A DNA stretch of 64,000 nt from an uncultured Tateyamaria sp. (GTDB lineage: Bacteria > Pseudomonadota > Alphaproteobacteria > Rhodobacterales > Rhodobacteraceae), in the NCBI RefSeq assembly GCF_947497045.1, contig NZ_CANMEU010000010.1:89545-153544 (forward strand). Reading direction: 5' to 3'. The notes under the pieces were generated by a model, which made no database searches, was not told the origin of the DNA, and was given only the letters and a program-made list of their open reading frames with translations. The first letter of the stretch is position 1. Each line of letters starts with the position of its first letter. Shown here piece after piece: positions 6,733 through 16,341 of this stretch. Made by a program: the position numbers and the translations under genes.

Positions 6733-9330
6733 ATGATGCCCGTCACCCAAATTGAGAATAACGACGCCTTCCTGATGGCCATCGGAGAAGGCAGCAGAAT
6801 TGAAGTTCACGGCGCGGACGCGGAAAAAGAGAGTTGGACCCAGCTTAACCAGTCCGCCGGGCGCGGAGAAAATGTCCTGCAATTGGAGCTTGAGACAGGC
6901 TGGGAGGTTGGCGACCGGATCGCCATCGCATCCACCGGAACGAATATGGAAGACGCCGAGGAACGCACCATCGTGGAGGTGCGGGACGGTGGGCGAACGG
7001 TTGTGCTGGATCAACCCCTTGTCAACGACCATTTCGGCGATGCCCAAACCTATCAGAACGGCAAATCAGGTCAGGATGCGCGGGAGTGGACGGTTGATCA
7101 GCGCGCAGAGGTCGCCCTGCTCAGTCGCAATGTCACGATCCAGGGCGATGAGGACAGTACCCAAGACGGCTTTGGCGGCCATTCGATGGTTATGGATGGT
7201 GCTGACATACACATTTCCGGTGCAGAATTTGCGCGGATGGGGCAGGAAGGCGCGCTTGGACGCTATCCCCTTCATTGGCACCTTCAGGCGGATGTCTCGG
7301 GTCAATACGTAGAAAACTCGTCCATCCATCACAGCTACAACAAGGGGGTCACGATCCACGGAACCCAGAATGCCTGGCTGGAAGACAATGTCGTTTTTGA
7401 CACGATCGGACACGGCTACTTCCTTGAGGATGGGGCGGAATTTGGCAACGTCCTTATCGACAACCTTGCATTTGTTCAGCGGGCCGCGGACAACGTTCGT
7501 GACGCCCCGATCGCGTCGGATGCCACTGCGGTCTCCAGTTTCTGGATTCAGAACCCTGACAATCACCTCATCGGCAACCGGGCTGTCGGCTCTGATCACA
7601 GCGGATTTTGGGTCCTATCGCGAGAGGCCGTGATCGACCAATCCGCGGCAACGGGGCTTTATGATGGCTATGTGCCGCGTGACCAGGCCTTCGGCATCTT
7701 CGAGGGGAACGTAGCGCACGCGAACAATCAATCCGCGCTGCGGATCGGTGGACAGGTTGATGAAACGACGGGTGCGGTTTCTCCGAATACGCCGTTCCAC
7801 ATCACCCAACGCGATGGTCAGAACAACGCGGTGGATTATCTCATCCAGGATTTCGAGGGCTATAAATCCGGTGGTGATGCGGTTTGGGTTCGCGGCTTTG
7901 GCGGCGCGTTCGAAAACATGATCCTGGCGGATAACGGGCGCGCAACCTTCCTGCGCGGATTGCAGACCGTCGAAGACAGCTTGATCGTTGGTGCATCTGA
8001 CAATGATGATGGCAGCCCAATTCGGGGAGGAGAGCGTCATGGCATCTCGCTCTATGACGAGGCGCTCGCGATCCGTGACAGTCATTTCGCCGGATTTTCG
8101 GGCACCGATGACGGCGCGTTTTCGCAACATATCGGTGTTGATAACTCAACCCGGCACAGTATCGAAAATGTGACGTTTGAGAACGATGGCACCAACCCCT
8201 TTACCAATCGGGATCGTCAGGGGATCACGGATGAGCAAGGCACCTTCTCTGTAGGGCTTGTTGATATTGACGGGTCGATCACTGGCACGCCGGGACAGAT
8301 CCTTACACCGCGCATCGACGATGTCGGCGGCCAGTTCGTCAGGGTGGATCAGCCTGGATTCAATGCGGGAGAGGGTGCAACCTATGATCAATCCATTGGC
8401 GCATGGGTGAACCCCGTTGGCACGACAATCGGTGTTCTGGAACATACCAGCACCAGCGTTCCCATGACGGTCACGCGCTCAGATGGTCCGCAGCTTTCCA
8501 ATCTGAATGCTGATGACCGGACGGAATTTCTTGTTTTTGCAGATCAGGATCTGATCTACACGGTTGATCATCAGGGCGCACCGGACTCTCGTTTTTCGGT
8601 CGATGTCACCGATCTGCCGCTCGGCGCATCCGTCGTCTTGCGCTACGTTGATCTGTCGCCAAATACATCCATCCAGGGGGCTGATAGCGTCGATAGCCTT
8701 GACGCTTTGATGCAGGCGACCGGATCATCTGTCTTCCGGCAAGGCGGAGACACCTACCTCAAGCTCGTTGCCACCGAATTTGACTATGACAGCAGCAGCG
8801 GCAGCCCGGCCATCGATCAACGCTCCTTTTCTGACAGCATAACGGTGGTGTCTGGTGGCGGGCGCGATCAGGGGGACAATGCCAGCGAACCCCGTGATCT
8901 GGGCCGAACGGTCCCTTACGGCACCGTGGATGCCGATCAGATCACCCGTCCAGAGCGTGCGCAATCCACCTCGGACACAGTGGACATCGCCCCGGATGAC
9001 GCGCGCTGGTCAGATGCGTCAACCTGGGCAGGATCACTCCCGGATGTTGGTGACATCGTGGTCGTGGGTGAAGGCGAAACGCTCGTGCTGGATACCGATG
9101 CAGAGGTGGCCGGGATCATTGTGAATGGCGGCGCGCTGATCGTCGAAGATACCCAAGATATCGATTTGGTCACGGACTACCTTCTGGTGATCAACGAGGG
9201 ACTGTTCCAGGTCGGCCAGGAGGACAGCCCGCATCAGAACGACTTCACTCTTACCCTGGAGGGTGATGATCCCACGGCCGATATCAATCTCGAACCATTT
9301 CTCAATCTCACCGGGATCGAGATTGTCTGA
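6733..9330 (+). CDS. G8-domain / CEMIP-like right-handed beta-helix protein, predicted secreted
   Basis: An 865-residue acidic protein without signal peptide. Residues about 50-110 (GWEVGDRIAIAST, EERTIVEV, VVLDQPL) match the segment that follows the G8 domain in the animal CEMIP/TMEM2/PKHD1L1 family. Residues about 175-240 carry the beta-helix signature of that family: LGRYPLHWHL, SSIHHSYNKGVTIHG and FDTIGHGYFLEDGAE. The G8 domain itself (WSDASTWAGSLPDVGD, VVVGEGETLVLD) is at residues about 754-860, at the C-terminus rather than the N-terminus. CEMIP and TMEM2 take part in hyaluronan breakdown; an equivalent polysaccharide role is inference. The start at 6733 follows GGAGAAACG. The protein ends in GIEIV, an acidic-then-hydrophobic tail compatible with export by a PrtD-type type I system such as the one at 15028-18071. 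Confidence 0.82.
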   Translation: MMPVTQIENNDAFLMAIGEGSRIEVHGADAEKESWTQLNQSAGRGENVLQLELETGWEVGDRIAIASTGTNMEDAEERTIVEVRDGGRTVVLDQPLVNDHFGDAQTYQNGKSGQDAREWTVDQRAEVALLSRNVTIQGDEDSTQDGFGGHSMVMDGADIHISGAEFARMGQEGALGRYPLHWHLQADVSGQYVENSSIHHSYNKGVTIHGTQNAWLEDNVVFDTIGHGYFLEDGAEFGNVLIDNLAFVQRAADNVRDAPIASDATAVSSFWIQNPDNHLIGNRAVGSDHSGFWVLSREAVIDQSAATGLYDGYVPRDQAFGIFEGNVAHANNQSALRIGGQVDETTGAVSPNTPFHITQRDGQNNAVDYLIQDFEGYKSGGDAVWVRGFGGAFENMILADNGRATFLRGLQTVEDSLIVGASDNDDGSPIRGGERHGISLYDEALAIRDSHFAGFSGTDDGAFSQHIGVDNSTRHSIENVTFENDGTNPFTNRDRQGITDEQGTFSVGLVDIDGSITGTPGQILTPRIDDVGGQFVRVDQPGFNAGEGATYDQSIGAWVNPVGTTIGVLEHTSTSVPMTVTRSDGPQLSNLNADDRTEFLVFADQDLIYTVDHQGAPDSRFSVDVTDLPLGASVVLRYVDLSPNTSIQGADSVDSLDALMQATGSSVFRQGGDTYLKLVATEFDYDSSSGSPAIDQRSFSDSITVVSGGGRDQGDNASEPRDLGRTVPYGTVDADQITRPERAQSTSDTVDIAPDDARWSDASTWAGSLPDVGDIVVVGEGETLVLDTDAEVAGIIVNGGALIVEDTQDIDLVTDYLLVINEGLFQVGQEDSPHQNDFTLTLEGDDPTADINLEPFLNLTGIEIV

Positions 9331-9510
9331 TCCCGCCACCTCAATGACCGCATGACGTTGCAAAGCAAAATACCGGGGCGGGATCCGGCTGCGCATAAAG
9401 CCTCCCGCGCTGACCACCCCCAAAACCCAGTCACCGATAATGTCATTGGATGAGACCTGAACAGCTTTAACCCGGGGCCTCTGCCCCATCCAGAAGAAGG
9501 AAACGACCAG

Positions 9511-10911
9511 ATGCAACCTCAATTGACTATCGATGATCTGACGATCTCAATCATCGATACCGAGACGGATTCTGCTATTGCAACGCTCACACCGGGCGAG
9601 GCTATCTCCGAAGACCTTTTGGCCGGAAAGGACGTGACCCTTTCCGTCGAAGTAAATGACGCAACATTGGCCGATGAGGTTGGAAGTATGCGCCTGAACT
9701 TGGGCGATCAGACGCGTTTGGAGAATGTTGAACCCTATGCGTTGTTTGGTGACTCCAACGGTGACTTCCTGACGGGTGAAGCACTTTCTGCGGGTACCTT
9801 CGAATTCAGCTTTGATGTGTTTTCCGGTGCTCGCGGACAAGGTGAGACGCTGCTGTCAGAGACTGTCTCGTTCAGCATCGAACCAGACACGGATCCTGAC
9901 CCCACGCCGGTTGACCCTGATCCCGACCCGGATCCCACACCGGTTGACCCTGACCCAATTGAAGGGGAATCGATCGGTACTGAAAATGACTTTGCGGGCG
10001 TTCGGCTTTGGGTGGCAAATGACATCAGTGAAATTGACGATGCGGCGTCCACTGCGGCATTGATGTTGGGTGCGAAGAACATCGCGGACAGCGATGCCAA
10101 TATCACAGGCTCCTCCGAAACTATGATCTTGGAAGGCGCATTCATCGACACGGATCGGGGTGGTGCACGCCAATGGTTTGACGATGTCGAAAAGGTAGCC
10201 TCGGCTGCGTCTGACGCCTATGATATACCCGTCTATTCCCCACGGTCTGACATCGACGTGGGCGCAGGTGAATTTGCTCTGACACGGGATATGACGGCGT
10301 CGCTGGAGACAGCCTTCGACAACAACGAGCAAATGATTGTTGTCTCTGGCGGACCCACGACGTTCGCAGGCCAGGTCGTCTCCGATTGGCTTGATGACGC
10401 ACAGGGTCCAGACCAGATCGCAAAAGCCCAATGGCTCTTGGAGGGTGGGTTTTCACAGGTCACACATGGCGGCGACAATGATGGTGATGACACATTGGAC
10501 ATCGTGCGGGATCCGGGACGCGCGTTCTTCAACAACAGCACATCCGGAGCGGGTCAGTCCGTCACGAACCCATCCGTTCAGGGCTTTTATGAGGACCTCC
10601 ATGACAAGGCCTTCGACATCCTGATGACCGGGCTGGATACAAGCACGCTCTCTTCCATCGAAGACAGCTTTGTTGAGGACTCACTCCTCATTTCCTTGGA
10701 AAACCAGAATAACAACAGTTCTGTCCGTGGACCTGCTGACGGTATTGCAGAGTCGATCGGTGATGATCTCGCACGTGATTTTGCGTTGGACTATACGAAG
10801 GACGCCCGATCAGGCGAGATCATTGATATTTCCGATGTCGGGATGCTGGGCATCCTGACCGAAGGTGGCGATCAATTCTCGAGAGCAGATATGTTCGACT
10901 TCCTCGCATGA
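9511..10911 (+). CDS. Large acidic protein of unknown function with Asp-Pro linker
   Basis: I do not recognise this 466-residue protein. It has an N-terminal beta-rich domain (about residues 1-125), a linker of repeated Asp-Pro units (about 127-150, DPTPVDPDPDP) and a C-terminal alpha/beta domain (about 158-466) containing VRLWVANDISEIDDAAS, LGAKNIADSDANITGSSE, MIVVSGGPTTFAG and THGGDNDGDDT. There is no signal peptide and there are almost no cysteines, and the protein is strongly acidic, as expected for a calcium-rich extracellular environment. It ends RADMFDFLA, an acidic residue followed by hydrophobic ones, the pattern of PrtDEF-type secretion signals. AAGGAAACGACC precedes the start. It follows the G8 gene on the same strand after 180 bp, so the two may be coregulated and cosecreted. 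An intrinsic terminator closes the pair. Confidence 0.75.
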   Translation: MQPQLTIDDLTISIIDTETDSAIATLTPGEAISEDLLAGKDVTLSVEVNDATLADEVGSMRLNLGDQTRLENVEPYALFGDSNGDFLTGEALSAGTFEFSFDVFSGARGQGETLLSETVSFSIEPDTDPDPTPVDPDPDPDPTPVDPDPIEGESIGTENDFAGVRLWVANDISEIDDAASTAALMLGAKNIADSDANITGSSETMILEGAFIDTDRGGARQWFDDVEKVASAASDAYDIPVYSPRSDIDVGAGEFALTRDMTASLETAFDNNEQMIVVSGGPTTFAGQVVSDWLDDAQGPDQIAKAQWLLEGGFSQVTHGGDNDGDDTLDIVRDPGRAFFNNSTSGAGQSVTNPSVQGFYEDLHDKAFDILMTGLDTSTLSSIEDSFVEDSLLISLENQNNNSSVRGPADGIAESIGDDLARDFALDYTKDARSGEIIDISDVGMLGILTEGGDQFSRADMFDFLA

Positions 10912-11030
10912 TCAGAGCGGACACCGCATTGGATCAAACTTGCGATACCGCTTCATCTGGTGGGACCACACCGTCCCGGCATCTGATTTGGAAACCAGAC
11001 GTCTGATCCTGTTCCGTCCAAAACACAGAA

Positions 11031-11060
11031 GAGAAGCCCGCTGCTATGGCGGGCTTCTTG
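11031..11060 (+). terminator. Rho-independent terminator
   Basis: GAAGCCCGC (11033-11041) and GCGGGCTTC (11049-11057) form a nine-base stem with a seven-base loop, then TTG. It lies about 120 bp after the Asp-Pro protein gene. Confidence 0.75.
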
Positions 11061-11086
11061 CGTTATACAGTTCAACATCTGACCTA

Positions 11087-11372
11087 GGTGTTTGATCCCG
11101 CGGTTTGATGGTGTGATCCTTTCGCAAGACTGGAAGGAAACACTATGGGACAAATTCGTCATGGCAGCGTCACGACCACGCACGCTGTCCGAGCAGCGAT
11201 ACAATGATCGCAAGCTTCGATCCCGGAACTGAGCCGGGAACTGGGGCCTAATCCCAAGACAGTGGCGCAAGCGCAAAACGGTTGAAGATCAGAAGACTGG
11301 ACCGAAAGAACCACGCTTAACCGTTCCGAGCGAAGACGAGGAAGCTATGGCCGTCGCGTTTGCGAAGCTAGA
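11087..11372 (+). mobile_element. IS481-family transposase relic
   Basis: From the ATG at 11145 the translation MGQIRHGSVTTTHAVRAAIQ, an in-frame TGA (11205-11207), then SQASIPELSRELG and NPKTVAQ, followed after a frameshift near 11270 by KTVEDQKTGPKEPR and EDEEAMAVAF, matches the N-terminal helix-turn-helix of IS481-family transposases as I know them. The TGTTTGATCCCGCGG sequence just upstream is a plausible left end. The catalytic DDE part is missing. This relic is too broken to move itself and marks an old insertion between the secreted-protein pair and the M20 gene. Confidence 0.75.
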
Positions 11373-11636
11373 GCCCTGTTTGATCGGCATGGAAGCCTGC
11401 AGCAGCGCTCGCCATTGGGTCTGCGAGCTATGAAAGCTGAAGTTGCCGTCCACGAAACCAGCAGCAGGCCACCAAACGCCCGATTAGAGAAGTGAACTTT
11501 CGCGGCAGGACTTAGGTTTCCACCTTGGGTGGCGGCAGGGCTGAACGATGTTATTCACAGTTTCAACAGTGTACCCTTGCCCTGTGATCTGAAACCAAAG
11601 GGATCATCGGTTCCGAATTCGAAAACAGAGCGAAAA

Positions 11637-12806
11637 ATGCTGACAAATAGTGACCTGATTGAACTGACCGAATTTCGCCGCGCGCTTCACCGCCACCCCG
11701 AGGTTTCCGGCGAAGAAATGGAAACCGCAAAGACCATAGTGGCAGCACTGCGGCCAATGAACCCCACGCGCATCATTGCGGGGCTTGGCGGCCATGGCGT
11801 GGCTGCAATTTTCGACAGCGGACAGAATGGCCCGACAGTGCTTTTTCGGGCCGAACTTGACGCCCTGCCCATCCACGAACGCAATGATACCATCGCGTGG
11901 CCCTCACAAATCCCGGGCAAAAGCCACGTTTGTGGCCATGATGGGCACATGACCATGCTACTTGCCCTGGGCCGTCTGATCTCGCGCAGGCCGGTGGTAC
12001 GAGGCCGCGTTGTCCTGATGTTCCAACCCGCCGAGGAAGATGGAAGCGGCGCAAAGGCGGTTGTCGCGGACCCCGCCTATCAAGACATCAAACCGGACTG
12101 GGCCTTTGCCATTCACAACGAGCCGGGAAGCCCATTTGGGTTTGTCTCTACCCGTGTCGGGCTGATGAATTGTGCATCTCTGGGTCTGAAGATTGCGCTG
12201 AAAGGGAAAACCGCCCATGCCGCCGATCCGCAGGACGGTGTGTCGCCTGCATTGGCGGTCGCCAAACTGATCCCCGCGCTGGATGCTCTGGGCCACGGTG
12301 AGGGCGGCCCGCGCAACGATGATTTCCGCCTCGTGACAATTACCCATGCCAATATCGGAGAGCCGACATTTGGCATCGCTCCGGGTGAGGCCGAGATTTT
12401 CGCAACCCTGCGCACGGCCGGTGATGCAGGTCTGGACGGCCTTGAGACGGCGGCGCGTACCCTTGCCACTTCAGTGGCAGAGGAATTCAGGCTGGACGTG
12501 ACGTTCGAGGTTCACGACCACTTCGCCGCATCTGTAAATGACCCGGAGGCCTATAACGTGGCGACCAAGGCGATGGATGCAATCGGTGTCCCCCATGGCG
12601 AGGAAAACGTCCCCATGCGAGCGTCCGAGGATTTTGGCGTGTTCGGTTGGGGGGCAAAGGCGGCCATGCTGTGTTTGGGACCGGGCGAAGATCATGCCGC
12701 CCTGCATAACCCGGACTATGACTTTCCCGATGATCTCATCCCGATCGGCAGCGCAATCTTTGAACGCATAGCGCGCAACTTGCTAAGGGATGCGCAAGGG
12801 GGCTAG
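11637..12806 (+). CDS. M20-family metal-dependent amidohydrolase
   Basis: This 389-residue cytosolic enzyme belongs to the M20D amidohydrolase group (hippurate, N-acyl-amino-acid or IAA-conjugate hydrolases). The N-terminal FRRALHRHPEVSGEE, metal-binding VCGHDGHM, catalytic PAEEDGSGA, the AIHN block, the dimerisation-domain motif KGKTAHAA and the C-terminal SEDFG and HNPDYDFPDD are all in order. The usual RADMDALP reads RAELDALP, a mild change. I chose ATG 11637; the frame is open to 11529 without family similarity, and the ribosome site is weak either way. Substrate is not predictable. The neighbours are the IS481 relic upstream and a convergent epimerase gene. Confidence 0.9.
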   Translation: MLTNSDLIELTEFRRALHRHPEVSGEEMETAKTIVAALRPMNPTRIIAGLGGHGVAAIFDSGQNGPTVLFRAELDALPIHERNDTIAWPSQIPGKSHVCGHDGHMTMLLALGRLISRRPVVRGRVVLMFQPAEEDGSGAKAVVADPAYQDIKPDWAFAIHNEPGSPFGFVSTRVGLMNCASLGLKIALKGKTAHAADPQDGVSPALAVAKLIPALDALGHGEGGPRNDDFRLVTITHANIGEPTFGIAPGEAEIFATLRTAGDAGLDGLETAARTLATSVAEEFRLDVTFEVHDHFAASVNDPEAYNVATKAMDAIGVPHGEENVPMRASEDFGVFGWGAKAAMLCLGPGEDHAALHNPDYDFPDDLIPIGSAIFERIARNLLRDAQGG

Positions 12807-12871
12807 GGCCGCACCCACGCGCGCAGACGCACAGTTTGTTGCATCATGGCGAACCCAAGACGCGGGACCAG

Positions 12872-13756
12872 TTAGCGCAACACGTCCCGCCAGGAACGTT
12901 TCGGCGCAAAGCCCACCATCTCCTTGGCCTTCTTGTTCGAATAAAACGTCTCATTCGGTCCCATCTCGCCCCGCACTTCGACACCGGGGTAGAACCGTGC
13001 GATCACCTCGTCAGCGGTAAGGTCCACCGACATGTCATCATTGGACACATTGAACACCTCATAACCCAACCCATCCGTTTTCAGGCAGCAATCCACCATA
13101 TGCCCCAGGTCTCGGGCATCGATATAGGCAAAGATGTTTCGACGACGCAGCGCCGGGTCCTGCACAAAGGCGGGGAACATCCCGGCATATTCATCCGGCT
13201 CAATCACATTGTTGATCCGCAACCCGTATATGTCCGCGCCCGTGCGCGCCTGAAACGACCTCGCCGTCATCTCGTTGCAGACTTTGGACATGGCATAGCT
13301 GTCATGTGGCACGGTCGGATGGGTCTCATCGACGGGCACGAAATCGGGCTTCAGCTCTCGATCTGCAAAGCAAATGCCATAGGTGGTCTCGGAGCTTGCA
13401 AAGATCACCTTCGGGATGCCAAGTTTCGCGGCCGCCTCAATCACATTGTATGTGCTCAGGCTATTTTGCCGGAAACACTCGCCATCAGTGCCGATCATAA
13501 CACGCGGGACGGCGGCGAAATGCACGACGGCATCATAAGTGGGAACGCCCGTCCCCTCGTCCAGTTCCGTGCCGTCTGTGAACTGACTCATGGCTCCGAT
13601 CACCTGGCCCGCATCGCACAGGTCGACCAGTAATTCAGCGCAGTCCAGCCCCGAGGGCACTTGGTCCAGATTGACCACGCGGTGGCCCCGCGCCCGCAGG
13701 TGCCGGATGGCCCATTTGCCTGCCTTGCCGCTTCCACCTGTAAAAAGTACCCGCAT
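12872..13756 (-). CDS. NAD-dependent epimerase/dehydratase family protein (extended SDR)
   Basis: A 294-residue extended short-chain dehydrogenase. It starts MRVLFTGGSGKAGKWAIRHL with the Rossmann glycine motif, has HFAAVP, the active-site triad SSETTYG and SYAMSKVCNE, and a C-terminal substrate domain. The overall form recalls uronate dehydrogenases and UDP-sugar 4-epimerases. The start at 13754-13756 has a perfect GGAGGG site 6 nt upstream; the longer frame to 13879 is not coding by similarity. It is followed on the opposite strand by the M20 gene (convergent) and lies downstream of the broken IclR gene, a common partner of sugar-acid catabolic genes (inference). Confidence 0.88.
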   Translation of the reverse strand: MRVLFTGGSGKAGKWAIRHLRARGHRVVNLDQVPSGLDCAELLVDLCDAGQVIGAMSQFTDGTELDEGTGVPTYDAVVHFAAVPRVMIGTDGECFRQNSLSTYNVIEAAAKLGIPKVIFASSETTYGICFADRELKPDFVPVDETHPTVPHDSYAMSKVCNEMTARSFQARTGADIYGLRINNVIEPDEYAGMFPAFVQDPALRRRNIFAYIDARDLGHMVDCCLKTDGLGYEVFNVSNDDMSVDLTADEVIARFYPGVEVRGEMGPNETFYSNKKAKEMVGFAPKRSWRDVLR

Positions 13757-14051
13757 TGCGCCCTCCAATAATGTGTATCTTGATGCCCGTCGCACCAAAC
13801 GGCAAAGATGAACCACAAGCCCCAAGGGCGGCAAGACCTTGCAGGTCAACCGTCGCTTGTTGGCCGGACCCCGTCGCAAGAGTCATTTAGACGGCGTGCG
13901 TCCCCCCACCTTCAATACAGAGCCAGTCGCTCAACGGGAAAGAAAAGACTGTCCCGATCACATATGCGGCGTTTTGCGCGCAAACACGGCCTTCTCGCAT
14001 GTACGAACACGTTGCGTCGCAGCTTGGGTGCAGCAAAGGACCACGTCCGTA

Positions 14052-14615
14052 TCACTCACGCTGTTTCGCGACACTCCAGTCCAACGGGTCAAGAAAGACA
14101 CTGACGATGCCTCGATATCGGGTAATCCCGTCCCGCACGGCGGGCGGCAGGTAGGCCATCAGTGCTTTGCCCGAGGCAGAACAATGCACAGGTTCCAGCA
14201 TGCCGGGGCGCTGTATCCCGCCCAATGATCCCTTGGCCTCAATCAGGCGCAAGTACACGACATCGGTTCCATTCTGCACCCCAAGGGTCAGATTGCCCTC
14301 AAACAGACCATGCAGGCGCATCATCTCGTCCAAGGCGACCGCCTGAATGTCGTATCCCGCATAGGCATTGCGCACGAGGTCGAACACCTTGGGGCCGAGC
14401 AGATAGACCTTGGACTCTTTGACATGCTGCACCAGCTGTTCATCAGCCGCGATGCTGAGCAGACGATGCAGCGTGCTCTTGTTCAGCCCCGTTTGCGCGA
14501 CCAGTTCGGAAAAGGTCAACGGCGTGCGCGCCTCGCTGATCACAGTCACGAGGGACAAAAGTTTCTGGACAATAAAGCTTTTCATGCCAAGCGGAGTACC
14601 GTGTTTGAAAATCAT
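14052..14615 (-). pseudogene. IclR-family transcriptional regulator, C-terminally truncated
   Basis: The reading frame has an IclR winged helix (QKLLSLVTVISEARTPLTFS, NKSTLHRLLS) and the first half of the effector domain (YLRLIEAKGS, HCSASGKALMAYLPP). After RYRG the family similarity ends and the protein stops about 20 residues later. Some 70-80 residues that normally complete the ligand pocket (the region ending in conserved EHEPG-type sequence) are missing, and I could not find them in the next 300 bp in any frame. The start ATG 14613-14615 has GGAG nine bases upstream. It may still bind DNA but probably cannot sense its effector. Its likely former target is the epimerase/dehydrogenase gene just downstream. 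Confidence 0.7.
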
Positions 14616-15027
14616 CGACGACCGCTCCGCAGAACCGTGGACCCGACGACGCTTGATTGCTTCTTCGTCAAGCGAAAGAAACTGTTTGTGTTCCAAAGAT
14701 CTCTGAGGCGATGTCGGTCCCTTGCAGACATTCATCTTACCCTGAAAGGTGCGGTGCCGCCGCCAAGAGGCCGCCATTCGCGCATATTGCAGCAATTGCA
14801 TTTATTGCGAAGCTTGACGAGGATAGCCCCGCTCAGGACCTGCCATTTTTGCGTCGCTCGACCAGCAAAGGTCAAACATGTTCGACGCTCGTTGTTCGAG
14901 CCGTCAATCGGGCCGCATATTTGAGATCAATCGGTTCTGACCCCAAGAGCTTTCGGTGGAATTGCAACACCGATATCGTCCGCACCAAACTCGAAAGCCC
15001 GCTTTTTGATGTTGGTGCGTCCGGCCC
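14616..15027. other. Intergenic region, no gene recognised
   Basis: These 412 bp separate the truncated IclR gene from the HlyD gene, both on the minus strand. No domain or terminator stands out. Confidence 0.5.
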
Positions 15028-16341
15028 TCAGCCTTCGCGGAAGGCCCGGGTGAAATAGTCGGTCAGCGGTTTGGACAGGTAATTCAGTGGCGATCTTTCG
15101 GCGGTTGTGATGAAGGCTTCGACCGGCATGCCGGGCAACAGGATCTGGCCGTTCAGTTTCGTCATCTCGCCCTCTTTGGGCACCAGTTCGACCTGATAAT
15201 AGGACGCGCCTGTGGCCTCATCGACAAACACATCTGCGGACAGTTTCGTTACCTGCCCGAAAATTTCCGGCGTCATGCGCTGGTCCAGCGCGGCAAAACG
15301 CAAGGACGCATCCTGCCCCACATGGACCTGATCCACATCGATGGGATCAACCCGAGACGAGACCACCATCGGCTGGTCCTGCGGGATGATATACATGATG
15401 GCTTCTGCGGGTGAGACCACCGATTGCAGGGCAAAGATGCGGCTGCCGTAAACCACGCCGCTGACCGGAGCCCGCACATCCATGCGGGACAGGGTATCCT
15501 TGGTGATCAAGCGTTGCTGCACCAGTTCCACTTCCTGAAACTGGAGGTCACGCAGGGCGGTGATCGCCTCTTCGCGCAGACGCGAGGTCAGCGCGATGCG
15601 TTCGATATTCAACGCGGCAATCTGCCCGCGCAATTGCGCCACGCTGGCAGTGGTGCTGCCGATCTCTCCCAACAGTCGCGCCTGTTCCCGTTGCAGCGAA
15701 GAAACGCGCGACGCCGGCGTAAGGCCCTTTTCAAAGAGCTGCTGGCTGTCGCCAAGTTCGCTCTCGATCAGGCCCTGTTGCGTCTCCAGGGCTGCAAGCT
15801 GTGCAGACGCCCCTTCGATCTGGTTTTCGGCCTGCGCGATCTGTTCAAGGATCTGCTCGGAACTTTGCTGCAAGGATGTGGCGCGCGCCTCAAACAGCTG
15901 CGCCTGCCCGTCGATCAGCGCCTGTACTTCGGGGTCTTCGGCGGCCAGTTCCTGCAATTCATCCGAGACCACCAAGGCCGAAAGCCCGTCCCGCTCGGCC
16001 TTTAGCCGTGCCTTGCGGGCGAGGATTTCAAAAAGCTGTCCCTCGATGACCGCCAACTCGGACACCAGCCGTGTATCGTCAAACTTCAACACCACGTCCC
16101 CGGCGGCAACCTGATCCCCGTCCTTCACCATAAGGGCCCCGACGACACCGCCCTCGGGATGCTGGAGCACCTGACGGTTCGATTCCACCTGGATCATGCC
16201 CGAGGCGATGACGGCCCCTGAGATGCGGGCCTGCACACTCCACACGCCCAACACGCCGACCAGGATCAGCAGTGCCAAAGCGCCGACGAACAAAGGACCC
16301 TTTGCCGTCCATGTCCCGGGTATTTGAGGGGATGCGTTCAT
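15028..16341 (-). CDS. Type I secretion membrane-fusion protein, HlyD/PrtE family
   Basis: A 437-residue periplasmic adaptor. One N-terminal membrane helix (GALALLILVGVLGVW) is followed by a barrel/lipoyl half (GAVIASGMIQVESNRQVLQHPEGG), a long alpha-helical hairpin rich in Gln, Glu and Ala (about residues 100-270) and the second barrel half ending near VDPIDVDQVHVGQ and LPGMPVEAFI. This order is standard for the PrtE/AprE adaptors that join the inner-membrane ABC protein to an outer-membrane TolC-type channel. The ATG overlaps the TAA of the ABC gene by one base (TAATG), so the two are translationally coupled. No TolC gene lies in the window. Confidence 0.94.
   Translation of the reverse strand: MNASPQIPGTWTAKGPLFVGALALLILVGVLGVWSVQARISGAVIASGMIQVESNRQVLQHPEGGVVGALMVKDGDQVAAGDVVLKFDDTRLVSELAVIEGQLFEILARKARLKAERDGLSALVVSDELQELAAEDPEVQALIDGQAQLFEARATSLQQSSEQILEQIAQAENQIEGASAQLAALETQQGLIESELGDSQQLFEKGLTPASRVSSLQREQARLLGEIGSTTASVAQLRGQIAALNIERIALTSRLREEAITALRDLQFQEVELVQQRLITKDTLSRMDVRAPVSGVVYGSRIFALQSVVSPAEAIMYIIPQDQPMVVSSRVDPIDVDQVHVGQDASLRFAALDQRMTPEIFGQVTKLSADVFVDEATGASYYQVELVPKEGEMTKLNGQILLPGMPVEAFITTAERSPLNYLSKPLTDYFTRAFREG

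Noticed and set aside
8750..8900. RTX calcium-binding repeats in the G8 protein
   Set aside because: Gly/Asp-rich pieces (VVSGGGRDQGDN) occur once and do not form the nine-residue GGxGxDxUx repeat.
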